DNA from: Desulfoluna limicola
GTDB lineage: Bacteria; Desulfobacterota; Desulfobacteria; Desulfobacterales; Desulfolunaceae
Length of the DNA stretch: 64,000 nt
NCBI RefSeq assembly: GCF_021654575.1
Contig: NZ_AP024488.1
Coordinates: forward strand, 1,922,001 to 1,986,000
Direction of reading: 5' to 3'
A model generated the notes under the pieces. The model worked only from the letters and a program-made list of their open reading frames with translations. It had not been told where the DNA came from and did not search any database. A program made the position numbers and the translations under genes. This document shows positions 55,573 through 64,000 of this stretch, in pieces. Each line of letters starts with the position of its first letter. The first letter of the stretch is position 1.

Positions 55573-57205
55573 ACAAAACCCGGCCTCTTTCCGGAAGAAA
55601 CGCGATGTCCCCTGGCGAAGGCGAATCCTGCTCCGCACCTTCTTTCTGGCATGCATCATCGTCATTTTTACGGTGGGAATTTTCGTTGTTTCCATCATTC
55701 CCTACCAGAAAAATCAGCTCTTAAACGAAATGCAGGAAAGGGGGAAAGTCTCCTTTACCTCCATTGCCCAGATCACATCGGCCTCCCTTATCCTTGAAGA
55801 CTACAGCACCGTGGTTGATCACTGCATGACCATTGTGGGGGAGAACCCCTCCATTCTCTATGTTGTCATTACACGCAATGACGGCGCCTCACTGATCCAC
55901 ACCCAGGGTCAGTGGTCCCAGGAAACATTGGACGGGCTGTGGACCCCCTCCAAGAAACCGTCAAAACAAAAAGGAAAACTAATCCAGAGCAGCCTTGTCA
56001 ACCGCGAGGTTTTTCATTGTTCCTTTAACTTCGAATATTCAGGCATCGATTGGGGCTGGATCCATGTCGGCCTGTCCCCGGACAATTTCTATGATGATCT
56101 TCAATCCCTTTACCTGAAAACCTTCTGGATCGCCCTTCTTTCCATCTCCATGGGACTGGTCGTTTCCTATTACTTTGCCGGACGGATCACCAGGCCCATC
56201 ATTCTGCTCAATGAACTGACACAGCGCGTCGGTGCCGGGGACCTCTCCGCCCGTGTTGATGTGTCCACCGGAGACGAGGTGGAGAGCCTGGCAAACTCAT
56301 TTAACCAGATGACCGAATCCCTCATGAATTCCAGAACGGAACTCGAGGAAGCCCACAAGAAGCTGGTCGAGACCGCACGCAACGCGGGAATGGCCGAGGT
56401 GGCAACGGGAATTCTGCACAATGTGGGCAATGTCCTCAACAGCGTTGCTGTCACTACGTCCTCTGTCAAAGAGAGAGTCAACCATTTAAAAACGGACAGT
56501 TTCACGAGGCTGGCGGAGCAGATAAACGAACATGCCGATGATCTGCCGGCTTTCATGGCTGAAGAGGATCGAGGCAGAAAGTTCTCAACGTTGTTCTCAG
56601 CTCTTTCAGGGCACTTGAACGAAGAAAAAGTCAAGCTGTTAATCCAACTGAACGGGTTGACCGACCATATTCAAAACATCACGGAAATTGTAGACCTTCA
56701 GCAGTCGTACAGTAAAAAAGCTGGCCTGCTCGAACCCGTATCCTTAACCGAACTGATTGAGGATGCCTTAAGCATGAATGATGATTTTCTGATGGAAAGC
56801 GGCGTGGAACTGAAGCGTGAGTTCATGCCCATGAACCCTCTTATGCTTGAACGTCACAAGGTCCTGCATATTCTCCTGAACCTTATCAACAATGCCAGGC
56901 ACTCCCTTGTGGCATGCGACAAAAGGCATAAACGGCTCACGATTCGTGTCACACGGGCCGACAATAATTGTTTCAGGGTTGAGGTTTCCGATAACGGGGT
57001 CGGTATCAGTCAGGAAAATATGACACGGATTTTCAGCTACGGTTTTACAACCAAGAAAACCGGGCATGGGTTCGGGCTCCACAGTGGGGCTCTCAACGCA
57101 AAAGAGATGGGCGGTTCGCTGAACGTGCACAGCGATGGACCCGGCCGGGGGGCCACCTTCATTCTTGAATTGCCATTCAATCCGGGAACAGCGGAACATG
57201 AGTAG
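55559..57205 (+). CDS. Membrane-bound sensor histidine kinase (HAMP type)
   Basis: A 548-residue kinase with two membrane helices (about 25-47 and 190-212) around a periplasmic sensor of about 140 residues. A HAMP domain (RITRPIILLNELTQRVGAGD, about 218), a coiled coil, the histidine box GILHNVGNVLNSVAV (about 286) and an ATPase domain with LLNLINNARHSL (N box, about 440), DNGVGIS (G1) and GHGFGLHSGAL (G2) follow. The HNxGN phosphoacceptor motif is a distinct subtype. AGGAGG precedes the ATG, which lies inside the binding-protein gene. Its end overlaps the hybrid kinase by eight bases, so the two likely form one phosphorelay. Confidence 0.94.
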   Translation: MLRNKQNPASFRKKRDVPWRRRILLRTFFLACIIVIFTVGIFVVSIIPYQKNQLLNEMQERGKVSFTSIAQITSASLILEDYSTVVDHCMTIVGENPSILYVVITRNDGASLIHTQGQWSQETLDGLWTPSKKPSKQKGKLIQSSLVNREVFHCSFNFEYSGIDWGWIHVGLSPDNFYDDLQSLYLKTFWIALLSISMGLVVSYYFAGRITRPIILLNELTQRVGAGDLSARVDVSTGDEVESLANSFNQMTESLMNSRTELEEAHKKLVETARNAGMAEVATGILHNVGNVLNSVAVTTSSVKERVNHLKTDSFTRLAEQINEHADDLPAFMAEEDRGRKFSTLFSALSGHLNEEKVKLLIQLNGLTDHIQNITEIVDLQQSYSKKAGLLEPVSLTELIEDALSMNDDFLMESGVELKREFMPMNPLMLERHKVLHILLNLINNARHSLVACDKRHKRLTIRVTRADNNCFRVEVSDNGVGISQENMTRIFSYGFTTKKTGHGFGLHSGALNAKEMGGSLNVHSDGPGRGATFILELPFNPGTAEHE

Positions 57206-59723
57206 TCAGACAAAAAACGACTGTCGTCGCATCATCATTATCGATGACAACCACAACATCTTTACAGATTTTCAAACCGTACTCACGGACAAACCGGACA
57301 CTTCAGAGCTGGATCTCCTGGAAGCGGATTTTTTCGGCGAGCGCATCGACAAGCCAGCCCACAAGATCACGTACGAACTGGACTACGCGCCCCAAGGCGA
57401 GGACGGTGTTGATAAAACAAAAAATGCTCTTCTGGAAAACCGTCCGTATGCCCTTGCCTTTGTCGACATGCGCATGCCTCCCGGCTGGGATGGTCTTGAA
57501 ACAATCCTTCACCTCTGGAAGGCGGACCCCGCCGTTCAGGTCGTCCTCTGCACAGCCTACTCCGACTATTCGTGGGACGAGATAACGGAACGGGTCGGAC
57601 AAACGGACAAGCTGCTTATTCTGAAAAAACCCTTCGACCCGGCCGAGGTGGCACAGCTTGCCAGCTCGCTGACGGAAAAATGGATGCTCAAAAAACAAGC
57701 GTCTTTGAAAGTTGGGGAAATTGAAGAGAAGGTTGAGAGCCGGACCCGCGCACTGGAAGGAGCCAATAAAAAGCTCCAGCAAGAGGTTGCCGACCGTAAA
57801 CTAGCAGAAAAGGCCTTGAAGCAAAGCGAAAAGAAGTATCGTGAAATTGTAAAAAACACATCGGACTTTATCTGTGTGCATGACCTGAGCGGAAACATAC
57901 TTGAAACAAACTTGCATTTTAAGAAACACCTGGGATACACCCGCCAAGAGCTTGTAAACTTGCACGATATCATTCCCGAAAAATACAACACTCATTTCGA
58001 GAACTACCTGACCAGAATAAAAGAGACAGGGCAGGATGAAGGCCTGATGGTGTTTACGGCAAAAGACGGCCGTGACTACACAATCGAATACAGAAATTCC
58101 CTTATCCGAACAGAGACAGGTGAGTATGAAATTCACGGTTCCGGCAGGGATATAACAGAGCGCCTCAAAACCGCAAGAGCCCTTAAGGAGAGCGAAAAAC
58201 GTTACAGAATGCTTTTCGAAAAAGCGGGTGACGCCATTTTTATTATTCAAGACGGGGTTGTAAAATTTGCGAACCCCGGCACACTGAAAATCCTGGAATA
58301 CTCTATTGAAGAATTGACGGGTATCTCCTTCACCCACATCATCCATGATGAAGACAGGGAGAAGGTCTTTGACCTGTACACGAAAAAGCTGCAGGGGGAA
58401 GATATTCCCGAGTACTACTTCTTTAGAGCGATAAACAAGAAAGGTGGTGAGTTGTGGTTGCAGAATTCATCCATCCGTATCACCTGGGAAGACAAGCCGG
58501 CTACCCTCAATATTACCAGAGACATCACCCGGATCAAAAAGCTCGAAAATCAGGTCATTCAGTCGCAGAAAATGGATGCCATAGGTACACTTGCCGGAGG
58601 GATCGCCCATGATTTCAACAACATTCTCTCCGCCATCATGGGCTACACGCAATTGTCCTTGATTGACACACCCGATAACAGCCAGGTTTCACATCAACTG
58701 GAAAGGGTGCTCCAGGCAAGTCATCGCGCCAAAGAGTTGGTCGATCAGATTCTTACCTTCAGCCGCCAGGAAGAACAAAAAAAAGAGCCGGTTCAGATCA
58801 GGCTCATCGTCGGGGAAGTGTTAAAACTTCTAAGAGCATCCATTCCTTCAACCATTGAATTCAACCTGGAAATCCGAAAAGACACCGGTGTCATCCTGGC
58901 GGATCCCATCCAGATCCATCAGGTGTTGATGAACCTCTGCGCAAATGCTGCCCACGCCATGACCGAAAAAGGCGGTGCCTTGAGTATCAACCTCGCCAAC
59001 CTGGATATCGACAACGCCTGTGCAAAACAGTTTTCCGATTTAAGCCCGGGGCCCTATGTGCTCCTCACGGTGGCAGACACAGGCCACGGGATGGATGAAG
59101 CCACGGTTGAGAAAATTTTCAATCCGTACTTTACCACCAAGGAGCCCGGAGAAGGCACCGGCCTGGGGCTTTCGGTCGTTCACGGTATCATCAGGGATAT
59201 GGGTGGATTCATAAAGGTATACAGCGAAAAGGGCCAGGGGACATCATTCCAGTTATACATCCCAAGGGTCGAAATCGACTCAAGCCAGGTGATGTTTTCT
59301 GAACATACACATCCGTCTGGAACGGAACGCATTCTGATTGTGGATGATGAAGAGTTCGTCCTTGATCTGTTCAACGTGATGCTGACAAGCCTCGGCTATC
59401 AGGTCAAAGCCAGGATCAGCAGCATTGAAGCGCTGGAAGCCTTTAAAGCAAACCCAGAAAATTTTGATCTTGTCATTACCGACCAGACCATGCCGAATAT
59501 GACCGGTGAAAAGCTTGCCGAAAAAATGCTTGCCATCCGACCGGACATTCCGGTTGTTCTCTGTACCGGCTTCAGCGCGGTCATGACAGCCGAAAAGGCC
59601 AAGGCCAGAGGAATCCGTGCCATCATAAAAAAACCGGTTTTAAAAGGCGAACTGGCCGGAACAATTCGAACCGTATTGGACCAGGCGGCATTAAATCAGA
59701 CTGTACTGAATCAGAATAGGTAA
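57198..59723 (+). CDS. Hybrid histidine kinase, REC-PAS-PAS-HisKA-HATPase-REC
   Basis: An 841-residue cytoplasmic kinase. The N-terminal receiver has its phosphoacceptor D90 ([15 protein letters not shown]) and an unusual insertion between its first strand and helix region. A coiled coil (about 170-210), two PAS domains (about 212-335 and 340-460), HisKA with [16 protein letters not shown] (about 470), an ATPase domain ([21 protein letters not shown]) and a C-terminal receiver ([12 protein letters not shown], about 756) follow. No membrane helix. The N-terminal receiver can take phosphate from the upstream kinase and the C-terminal one is an output or phosphate sink. No DNA-binding partner is linked. 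Confidence 0.95.
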   Translation: MSSQTKNDCRRIIIIDDNHNIFTDFQTVLTDKPDTSELDLLEADFFGERIDKPAHKITYELDYAPQGEDGVDKTKNALLENRPYALAFVDMRMPPGWDGLETILHLWKADPAVQVVLCTAYSDYSWDEITERVGQTDKLLILKKPFDPAEVAQLASSLTEKWMLKKQASLKVGEIEEKVESRTRALEGANKKLQQEVADRKLAEKALKQSEKKYREIVKNTSDFICVHDLSGNILETNLHFKKHLGYTRQELVNLHDIIPEKYNTHFENYLTRIKETGQDEGLMVFTAKDGRDYTIEYRNSLIRTETGEYEIHGSGRDITERLKTARALKESEKRYRMLFEKAGDAIFIIQDGVVKFANPGTLKILEYSIEELTGISFTHIIHDEDREKVFDLYTKKLQGEDIPEYYFFRAINKKGGELWLQNSSIRITWEDKPATLNITRDITRIKKLENQVIQSQKMDAIGTLAGGIAHDFNNILSAIMGYTQLSLIDTPDNSQVSHQLERVLQASHRAKELVDQILTFSRQEEQKKEPVQIRLIVGEVLKLLRASIPSTIEFNLEIRKDTGVILADPIQIHQVLMNLCANAAHAMTEKGGALSINLANLDIDNACAKQFSDLSPGPYVLLTVADTGHGMDEATVEKIFNPYFTTKEPGEGTGLGLSVVHGIIRDMGGFIKVYSEKGQGTSFQLYIPRVEIDSSQVMFSEHTHPSGTERILIVDDEEFVLDLFNVMLTSLGYQVKARISSIEALEAFKANPENFDLVITDQTMPNMTGEKLAEKMLAIRPDIPVVLCTGFSAVMTAEKAKARGIRAIIKKPVLKGELAGTIRTVLDQAALNQTVLNQNR

Positions 59724-59985
59724 GGCAGCTTTGCGGCCCGTCAGCCGTTGTGAATACGTCTCTGATTGCATTAAGTGCCAAGCATTTCTGTGCCTTGAGC
59801 CCTGCCCCTCATAAAGCCGTTTTAAAAAGCGCCCCTTCCTCCACACCTGCCCACATTTGTTAAGTGAGCAGATAGCACCTGTTCCCACCATAACCTGAAA
59901 CAAGTTGACTTCGCCGGGAAATGCCACCATAAAAAATGTACCAACCCTGAAAACGGTGACAAAACCAACACTTAAGGAAACCACC

Positions 59986-60567
59986 ATGTCAAAAACCGTT
60001 TCAAGCCCAATTCACGCCCTTTTCAACAACAACTCCATCCGAAAGACGGTTGTTCATTTGCGCGTCCCCATCGGTTTACTCCTGTTCATTGTGATACTGA
60101 CGCAGCTTCACCCCGGCTGGTTTTTGCCCGGCCTTCTCGTGTCATGCCTTGGCCAGATGCTTCAGGTCTGGTGCATGTCCACCATTAAAACCCAAAAAAA
60201 ACTGACCACAACCGGCCCGTATATGTTTGTCAGAAACCCCATGTACCTGGGGCGATTTTTTCTCATATTCGGGGTTCTGATGATGACCGGCAATCCCTTT
60301 CTTTTGATTCTGCTCGTTATTGTTTATTATTTTTATATGGTGAACCGGGTAAAGCGGGAGGAAAGGAGTCTTGCGGGGATTTTCGGGAAGGACTACGAAG
60401 ATTATTGTCGGGATGTTCATCCCTACCTGCCCGGACTCAAACGATTTGACCCTGCCAGCCTCTGGTCATTCAACAAAGAAAGTTTTGTCCAGAATAACGT
60501 GTTGACCAATATTGCCGTGCCATTTGTTTGTTATATTACCCTGTATTTGGTTGCGCGAATCCACTAA
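59986..60567 (+). CDS. Isoprenylcysteine carboxyl methyltransferase-like membrane protein
   Basis: A 193-residue membrane protein with about four to five helices and the ICMT/PEMT signature TTTGPYMFVRNPMYLGRFFL (about 73-92), then a C-terminal EERSLAGIFGKDYEDYCRDV (about 126-145) that binds S-adenosylmethionine. In bacteria such proteins methylate small lipids or have unknown substrates. AAGGAAACC precedes the ATG at 59986; an in-frame upstream start has no ribosome site. It faces a small lipid-kinase-like gene across 53 bp. Confidence 0.88.
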   Translation: MSKTVSSPIHALFNNNSIRKTVVHLRVPIGLLLFIVILTQLHPGWFLPGLLVSCLGQMLQVWCMSTIKTQKKLTTTGPYMFVRNPMYLGRFFLIFGVLMMTGNPFLLILLVIVYYFYMVNRVKREERSLAGIFGKDYEDYCRDVHPYLPGLKRFDPASLWSFNKESFVQNNVLTNIAVPFVCYITLYLVARIH

Positions 60568-60620
60568 CATTTAAGGCTTGGTTTTGCAAAATGAACCTTT
60601 CTCGAACGTTTATGCTCTTT

Positions 60621-61292
60621 TCAAAATCCTGGCAGTGCCCTGCGGCCTGTTTTGGTACCCAGGGGGTAGCCTTTCAGGAACCATAAAAACCGGATTCGAT
60701 TTAAAGATTCCAAATGTGCCAGTCTGGCGCTGTCCAAAGAAACCGGTTTCTTTTTCCGCCAGTGTTTATATACGCCCGACAAATCAATATCTTTCACGAT
60801 TTTATGCAACGCGACGGGTGTATTTTTAAGGTTCAGGCTGGATTGAAAATCCAACAGAGCCGGATGCCCCTTGTCTGTAACCAGAATATTTCGACGATTC
60901 CGAAGATCCAGGTGGACCATATCCCGCCGATGCATTCGGTTCACCAGCTCTTCAAGCTGAAAAAAAAAGTCATCACTGATGAACTCTGAGGGCGTCTCTT
61001 TTAACGTCGTGCCGGGCTGAAATTTATAGCACACCGCATCCTCATCGAGTAGAAACGGATCAGCCGGAACCCCGGGCATGCCTTTGAGCGTTGTTAAAGC
61101 CATACATTCCCTCTGAACCAAAAATCGACCCCAGGTTTTTTTTATCGCGGGCGCGCAGGATGAAAAATCCTTCACAACCCAAACCTTCTTCCCTCGCCCA
61201 AACTGATAAAGGTCCGCGTTTCCCCAGCGTCCGGTGGAAATAACGGTGGATTCCCCGGACTCAAGGTCTTTTCTAGTAAACGATTTCACCAT
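60621..61292 (-). CDS. Small lipopolysaccharide-kinase (WaaP/Kdo kinase)-like protein
   Basis: A 223-residue kinase-fold protein. VWVVKDFSSCAPAIKKTWGR (about 37-56) holds the ATP lysine, MVHLDLRNRRNILVTDKGHP (about 124-143) is the catalytic loop with HLD and the metal-binding Asn, and ALLDFQSSLNL (about 145) replaces DFG. This is the pattern of WaaP/RIO-type kinases that phosphorylate lipid A core sugars. All catalytic residues are present. The C-terminus is basic (KHWRKKKP, FLKGYPLG) and may sit on the membrane. It converges with the methyltransferase-like gene, so a shared envelope-lipid role is possible but unproven. Confidence 0.87.
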   Translation of the reverse strand: MVKSFTRKDLESGESTVISTGRWGNADLYQFGRGKKVWVVKDFSSCAPAIKKTWGRFLVQRECMALTTLKGMPGVPADPFLLDEDAVCYKFQPGTTLKETPSEFISDDFFFQLEELVNRMHRRDMVHLDLRNRRNILVTDKGHPALLDFQSSLNLKNTPVALHKIVKDIDLSGVYKHWRKKKPVSLDSARLAHLESLNRIRFLWFLKGYPLGTKTGRRALPGF

Positions 61293-61909
61293 GACATCAC
61301 CTCCTCATTCCCATAGGGGATACCCATGCTGCCAGGGTCCTCCATGCCTTTATTTGGCCTGCGATGTTAAAGGCGTCGACGTCAATCAAAACCCGACCTC
61401 ATACGACACCACCAGCAACCGGGTTCTGCCGCCCAGGGGTACACAGTAAAATTTACGATGACGTCTCAACAAGAAGCACATCACGGTAACAAGGTGTTGT
61501 GCGTGTAAATGCCCTGGGTAATGGCCATATTCTGGACGAGGTTGAATGGATGGAGGGTAGACTTACGTTCAAGCAACTATTTTTACAGGACATTGCCAGG
61601 ATGTCAACGGATTTACAATGAAATGGCATTGGCGATATTGATAAAAGGAACAGACATGACCAGAAGGCGTTCGTTGCCTCAATCACTGGCCAAGGGAGTT
61701 TAACCCGAGTCACCCTTCTGCTAATATTTAAAGCTCGGAGAGCAGGTGGCCCGCCAGCCCTTCACTGCCCTGCGCCTCTTTTATCCGAAGGGATCCAGCC
61801 CGTAAACCTAAGGATAAAAGCCCCACAACCCCCGCCCCCCAGCCGTGCGCGTAAAATTTCTCGCTCCAATCCCCCCTTTTGTGTTACTTATGTGGCACAA
61901 GGAGGTACC
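61293..61909. other. 617-bp gene-poor spacer
   Basis: It lies upstream of both the kinase-like gene (minus) and the small gene at 61910 (plus). Short open frames lack ribosome sites and family likeness. No repeat copy or terminator was seen. Confidence 0.4.
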
Positions 61910-62179
61910 ATGCAACCATTAGACACCGGAGATGTGTTAACCCGCATCACGCGTTACAACTTGATGCGACACGGAAAATCTCTGTATATTGACATCCATG
62001 AACTGATCGAAGGCACCCTTGCCGGACGTTTTCTTGCTGTTCCCAACCTCGTGATGATCCTTGCGGCATCCGAGTACCAGGGCCTCGGTGATACGGCGGA
62101 TGAGGCTCTTCAAGACTGCCTCACCAAAATTCAGGGGCTGGCGGTGGAGCAGATTTTCCCGTCACAACCCACAACATAG
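61910..62179 (+). CDS. Small conserved-looking protein of unknown function
   Basis: An 89-residue acidic soluble protein, MQPLDTGDVLTRITRYNLMR at the start, with no signal peptide, cysteine-rich or catalytic motif except one cysteine (LQDCLTKIQ). I do not recognise the family. The start is supported by an ideal AAGGAGG six bases upstream, and GC and codon use match the neighbours. It lies 84 bp upstream of prc on the same strand and may share its transcript. Confidence 0.7.
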   Translation: MQPLDTGDVLTRITRYNLMRHGKSLYIDIHELIEGTLAGRFLAVPNLVMILAASEYQGLGDTADEALQDCLTKIQGLAVEQIFPSQPTT

Positions 62180-62263
62180 CACACCCTTGCGCCACATTCG
62201 TGTGGCGCCACCTTGTCTGCCCAACGGACCATCAGACCCTCAGACGAAGGATACCCTGCAACC

Positions 62264-64000
62264 ATGAAAAAATGTTTCCATGCGGTGATTTCCTGCATTG
62301 CCCTGGCCCTTTTCCTCGTAACGCCGGCCCTCTCCCAGGAGATCAAGACGCCGGTGTCGTCAGAGGACTATGTCATCACCCTTGCACCGCAGCCGGAGTT
62401 CAAAGAGACCTGCCTGAACATCGTCTCCAGTCTCAAAATGCACCACTACCGGGAGTTAAAATTAGATGACGAGCTGTCGAGCCGGATTTTCGACAACTAC
62501 ATCGACGCCCTCGACAAGGGACGAGCCTACTTCACTGCCGGTGATATCGACAGCATGCAGCGCTACCGATACCTGATGGATGACGCCCTGAAAAGCGGCG
62601 ACCTCCAGGTCCCCTTTGACATCTTCAACCTCTACCAGCAGCGGACGGTAGAACGGTTTGCCTATGTGGTCAACTTTCTCACCAGCAAGGTAGAGACCCT
62701 GGACTTCACCACCGACGAGTACCTCCTGAAGGATCGCGAAGACGTTCCCTGGCCCGCAGACAAAAGAGCCCTGGACGACCTGTGGCGCCGACGGCTGAAA
62801 AACGAAATCATCACAAGGCGGCTGTCCGACACCGACGCCGACAAGGTCACGGAAAACCTTCTCAAAAAATACAGCAACAGCCTCAGTCGTGCACGCCAGA
62901 TGAAGAGCAGCGACGTCCACCGCATTTTCATCAACACCTTCACCGAGTTCTACGACCCACACACCCAGTACTTCCCCCCGAGGGTCTCTGAAGACTTCAA
63001 CATCCACATGAGCCTCTCCCTCGAGGGCATCGGCGCCCTGCTTCAAATGGAAGACGAGTACACAAAGGTGGTAAGCTTGGTTAAAGCGGGCCCAGCCGAA
63101 AAATCCGGCCTCCTCAAGCCCGGCGACCGCATCATCGGCGTCGGCCAGGAGAATGAAGAGATCGTCGACGTGGTGGGCTGGCGCCTGGATGACGTGGTTC
63201 AGCTGATAAGGGGGCCCAAGGGCACCGTGGTCCGACTGACCATCATTCCTGCCGACAGCGGTGACTCCTCCATGAGCAAGGTCATCCCCATCACCCGGAA
63301 TACCGTCAAACTGGAGGATCAGGCCGCCAAGAGCAAAATCATCACCATCCCCTTGAAAGACGGAACCTCCCACCGCATCGGCGTGGTGACCATCCCTGCC
63401 TTTTATGCGGACTTCAACGCCCTTCAAGCGGGTGCCAAGGACTACAAAAGCACCACACGGGATGTGCGCAACCTGCTTGAAGAGCTGAAAAAAGAGAAGA
63501 TTGACGGCCTGGTCATCGACCTGCGCGACAATGGTGGCGGTGCCCTCAAAGAAGCCGCAGCCCTCACCGGCCTCTTTATCAACAAGGGCCCAACGGTTCT
63601 GGTCCGCGGCCAGAAAAACCGAGTGGTCTCCTACCCCGACCCCGAGCCAGGAATCGTCTACGACGGCCCCATGGCCGTCCTGGTAAACCGCATGAGCGCC
63701 TCGGCCTCGGAAATTTTTGCTGGCGCCATCAAGGACTACCGTCGCGGTATCATCGTGGGCAGCCAGACCTTCGGCAAAGGGACCGTGCAATCGCTGCTGA
63801 ATCTCGACAGTGGACAGCTGAAACTCACCATCGCCAAATTCTACCGGATTTCAGGGGCCAGCACCCAGAACCGGGGCGTGCACCCCAATGTCACCTTCCC
63901 GTCGGAGTACAACCTGAAGGAGACCGGAGAGAGCTCCCTTCCGGAAGCCCTCCCCTGGGACACCATCCGACCGGTACGGTACAAGCCTTACCACCAGGAC
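62264..64000 (+). CDS. prc: Carboxy-terminal processing (tail-specific) protease Prc (3' end cut by window edge)
   Basis: A periplasmic serine protease of the S41 family that trims or degrades proteins from the C-terminus. The frame is open from the ATG at 62264 to the window end, 579 codons. A signal peptide (about 1-25, ending PALSQE) is followed by the helical N-domain typical of Prc, a PDZ domain (about 240-340) and the S41 core. RMSASASEIFAGAIKDY (about 478) carries the catalytic serine and QTFGKGTVQS (about 500) the lysine. The N-domain and size distinguish Prc from shorter CtpA proteins. The remaining C-terminus lies beyond the edge. Confidence 0.94.
   Translation, partial: MKKCFHAVISCIALALFLVTPALSQEIKTPVSSEDYVITLAPQPEFKETCLNIVSSLKMHHYRELKLDDELSSRIFDNYIDALDKGRAYFTAGDIDSMQRYRYLMDDALKSGDLQVPFDIFNLYQQRTVERFAYVVNFLTSKVETLDFTTDEYLLKDREDVPWPADKRALDDLWRRRLKNEIITRRLSDTDADKVTENLLKKYSNSLSRARQMKSSDVHRIFINTFTEFYDPHTQYFPPRVSEDFNIHMSLSLEGIGALLQMEDEYTKVVSLVKAGPAEKSGLLKPGDRIIGVGQENEEIVDVVGWRLDDVVQLIRGPKGTVVRLTIIPADSGDSSMSKVIPITRNTVKLEDQAAKSKIITIPLKDGTSHRIGVVTIPAFYADFNALQAGAKDYKSTTRDVRNLLEELKKEKIDGLVIDLRDNGGGALKEAAALTGLFINKGPTVLVRGQKNRVVSYPDPEPGIVYDGPMAVLVNRMSASASEIFAGAIKDYRRGIIVGSQTFGKGTVQSLLNLDSGQLKLTIAKFYRISGASTQNRGVHPNVTFPSEYNLKETGESSLPEALPWDTIRPVRYKPYHQD

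Overview
The window reads as a chromosomal stretch of an anaerobic, nitrogen-fixing bacterium, most likely a Desulfobacterota member (Desulfobacterales, possibly Desulfoluna-like). This is inference from gene content and codon style: a compact nif set with nifI1/nifI2 P-II genes, a long-form NifD, TRAP transport, RpoN-type promoters and many sensor kinases. The DNA is GC-rich in genes and clearly AT-richer in a few intergenic spaces. No rRNA, tRNA, CRISPR, transposase or phage gene was seen.

Layout. 1-20.4 kb: secA (runs off the left edge), an M23 peptidase, a TRAP operon (dctP, dctQ, dctM) with a TetR regulator and two matching operators, argC, two small phasin-like genes, a CapA-family gene, a NifX-like gene, a 1649-residue pseudokinase/AAA-ATPase/GAF/LuxR protein, a Dus-type tRNA dihydrouridine synthase and a rhomboid protease. 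21.3-24.8 kb: two sodium-coupled transporters (NSS and SSF). 25.6-43.1 kb: the nitrogen fixation region, arranged as two divergent arms around an AT-rich spacer at 35640-36429. The left arm (minus) is nifH-nifI1-nifI2-nifD-nifK-nifB-ferredoxin-GNAT-modA-modB-modC; the right arm (plus) is glnK-amtB-nifE-nifN-nifV. Each arm has a -24/-12 (sigma-54) promoter candidate. 43.9-52.5 kb: an amino acid symporter behind a consensus sigma-54 promoter, a YheO/DauR-like regulator, both halves of a D-glutamate cyclase as separate genes (DUF1445 and DUF4392), pxpB-pxpA-pxpC (5-oxoprolinase) and a D-amino-acid-type aminotransferase, ending in a strong terminator. 53.1-59.7 kb: TolC-like protein, PhnD-like binding protein, sensor kinase and hybrid kinase in one overlapping run. 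60-64 kb: an isoprenylcysteine-methyltransferase-like protein, a small lipopolysaccharide-kinase-like protein, a small unknown protein and the Prc protease (runs off the right edge).

How it fits together. The nif region supplies dinitrogenase, its reductase, cofactor assembly (NifB, NifEN, homocitrate from NifV), molybdate uptake, ammonium uptake and P-II control of nitrogenase activity. The neighbouring locus looks like a second nitrogen-source pathway: D-glutamate (and perhaps other D-amino acids) to 5-oxoproline to glutamate, driven by the same RpoN promoter class.

The strongest unexplained structure is a family of about twenty composite intergenic repeats. Complete copies are about 170-250 bp long, end in an imperfect inverted 12-mer (GCCTCCGGCGGC ... 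GCCGCCGGAGGC), usually begin 3-20 bp after a stop codon, and carry a long hairpin whose arms differ from copy to copy yet stay complementary around a nearly constant loop. They punctuate almost every junction of the nif and D-glutamate loci. One has replaced the 3' end of modC.
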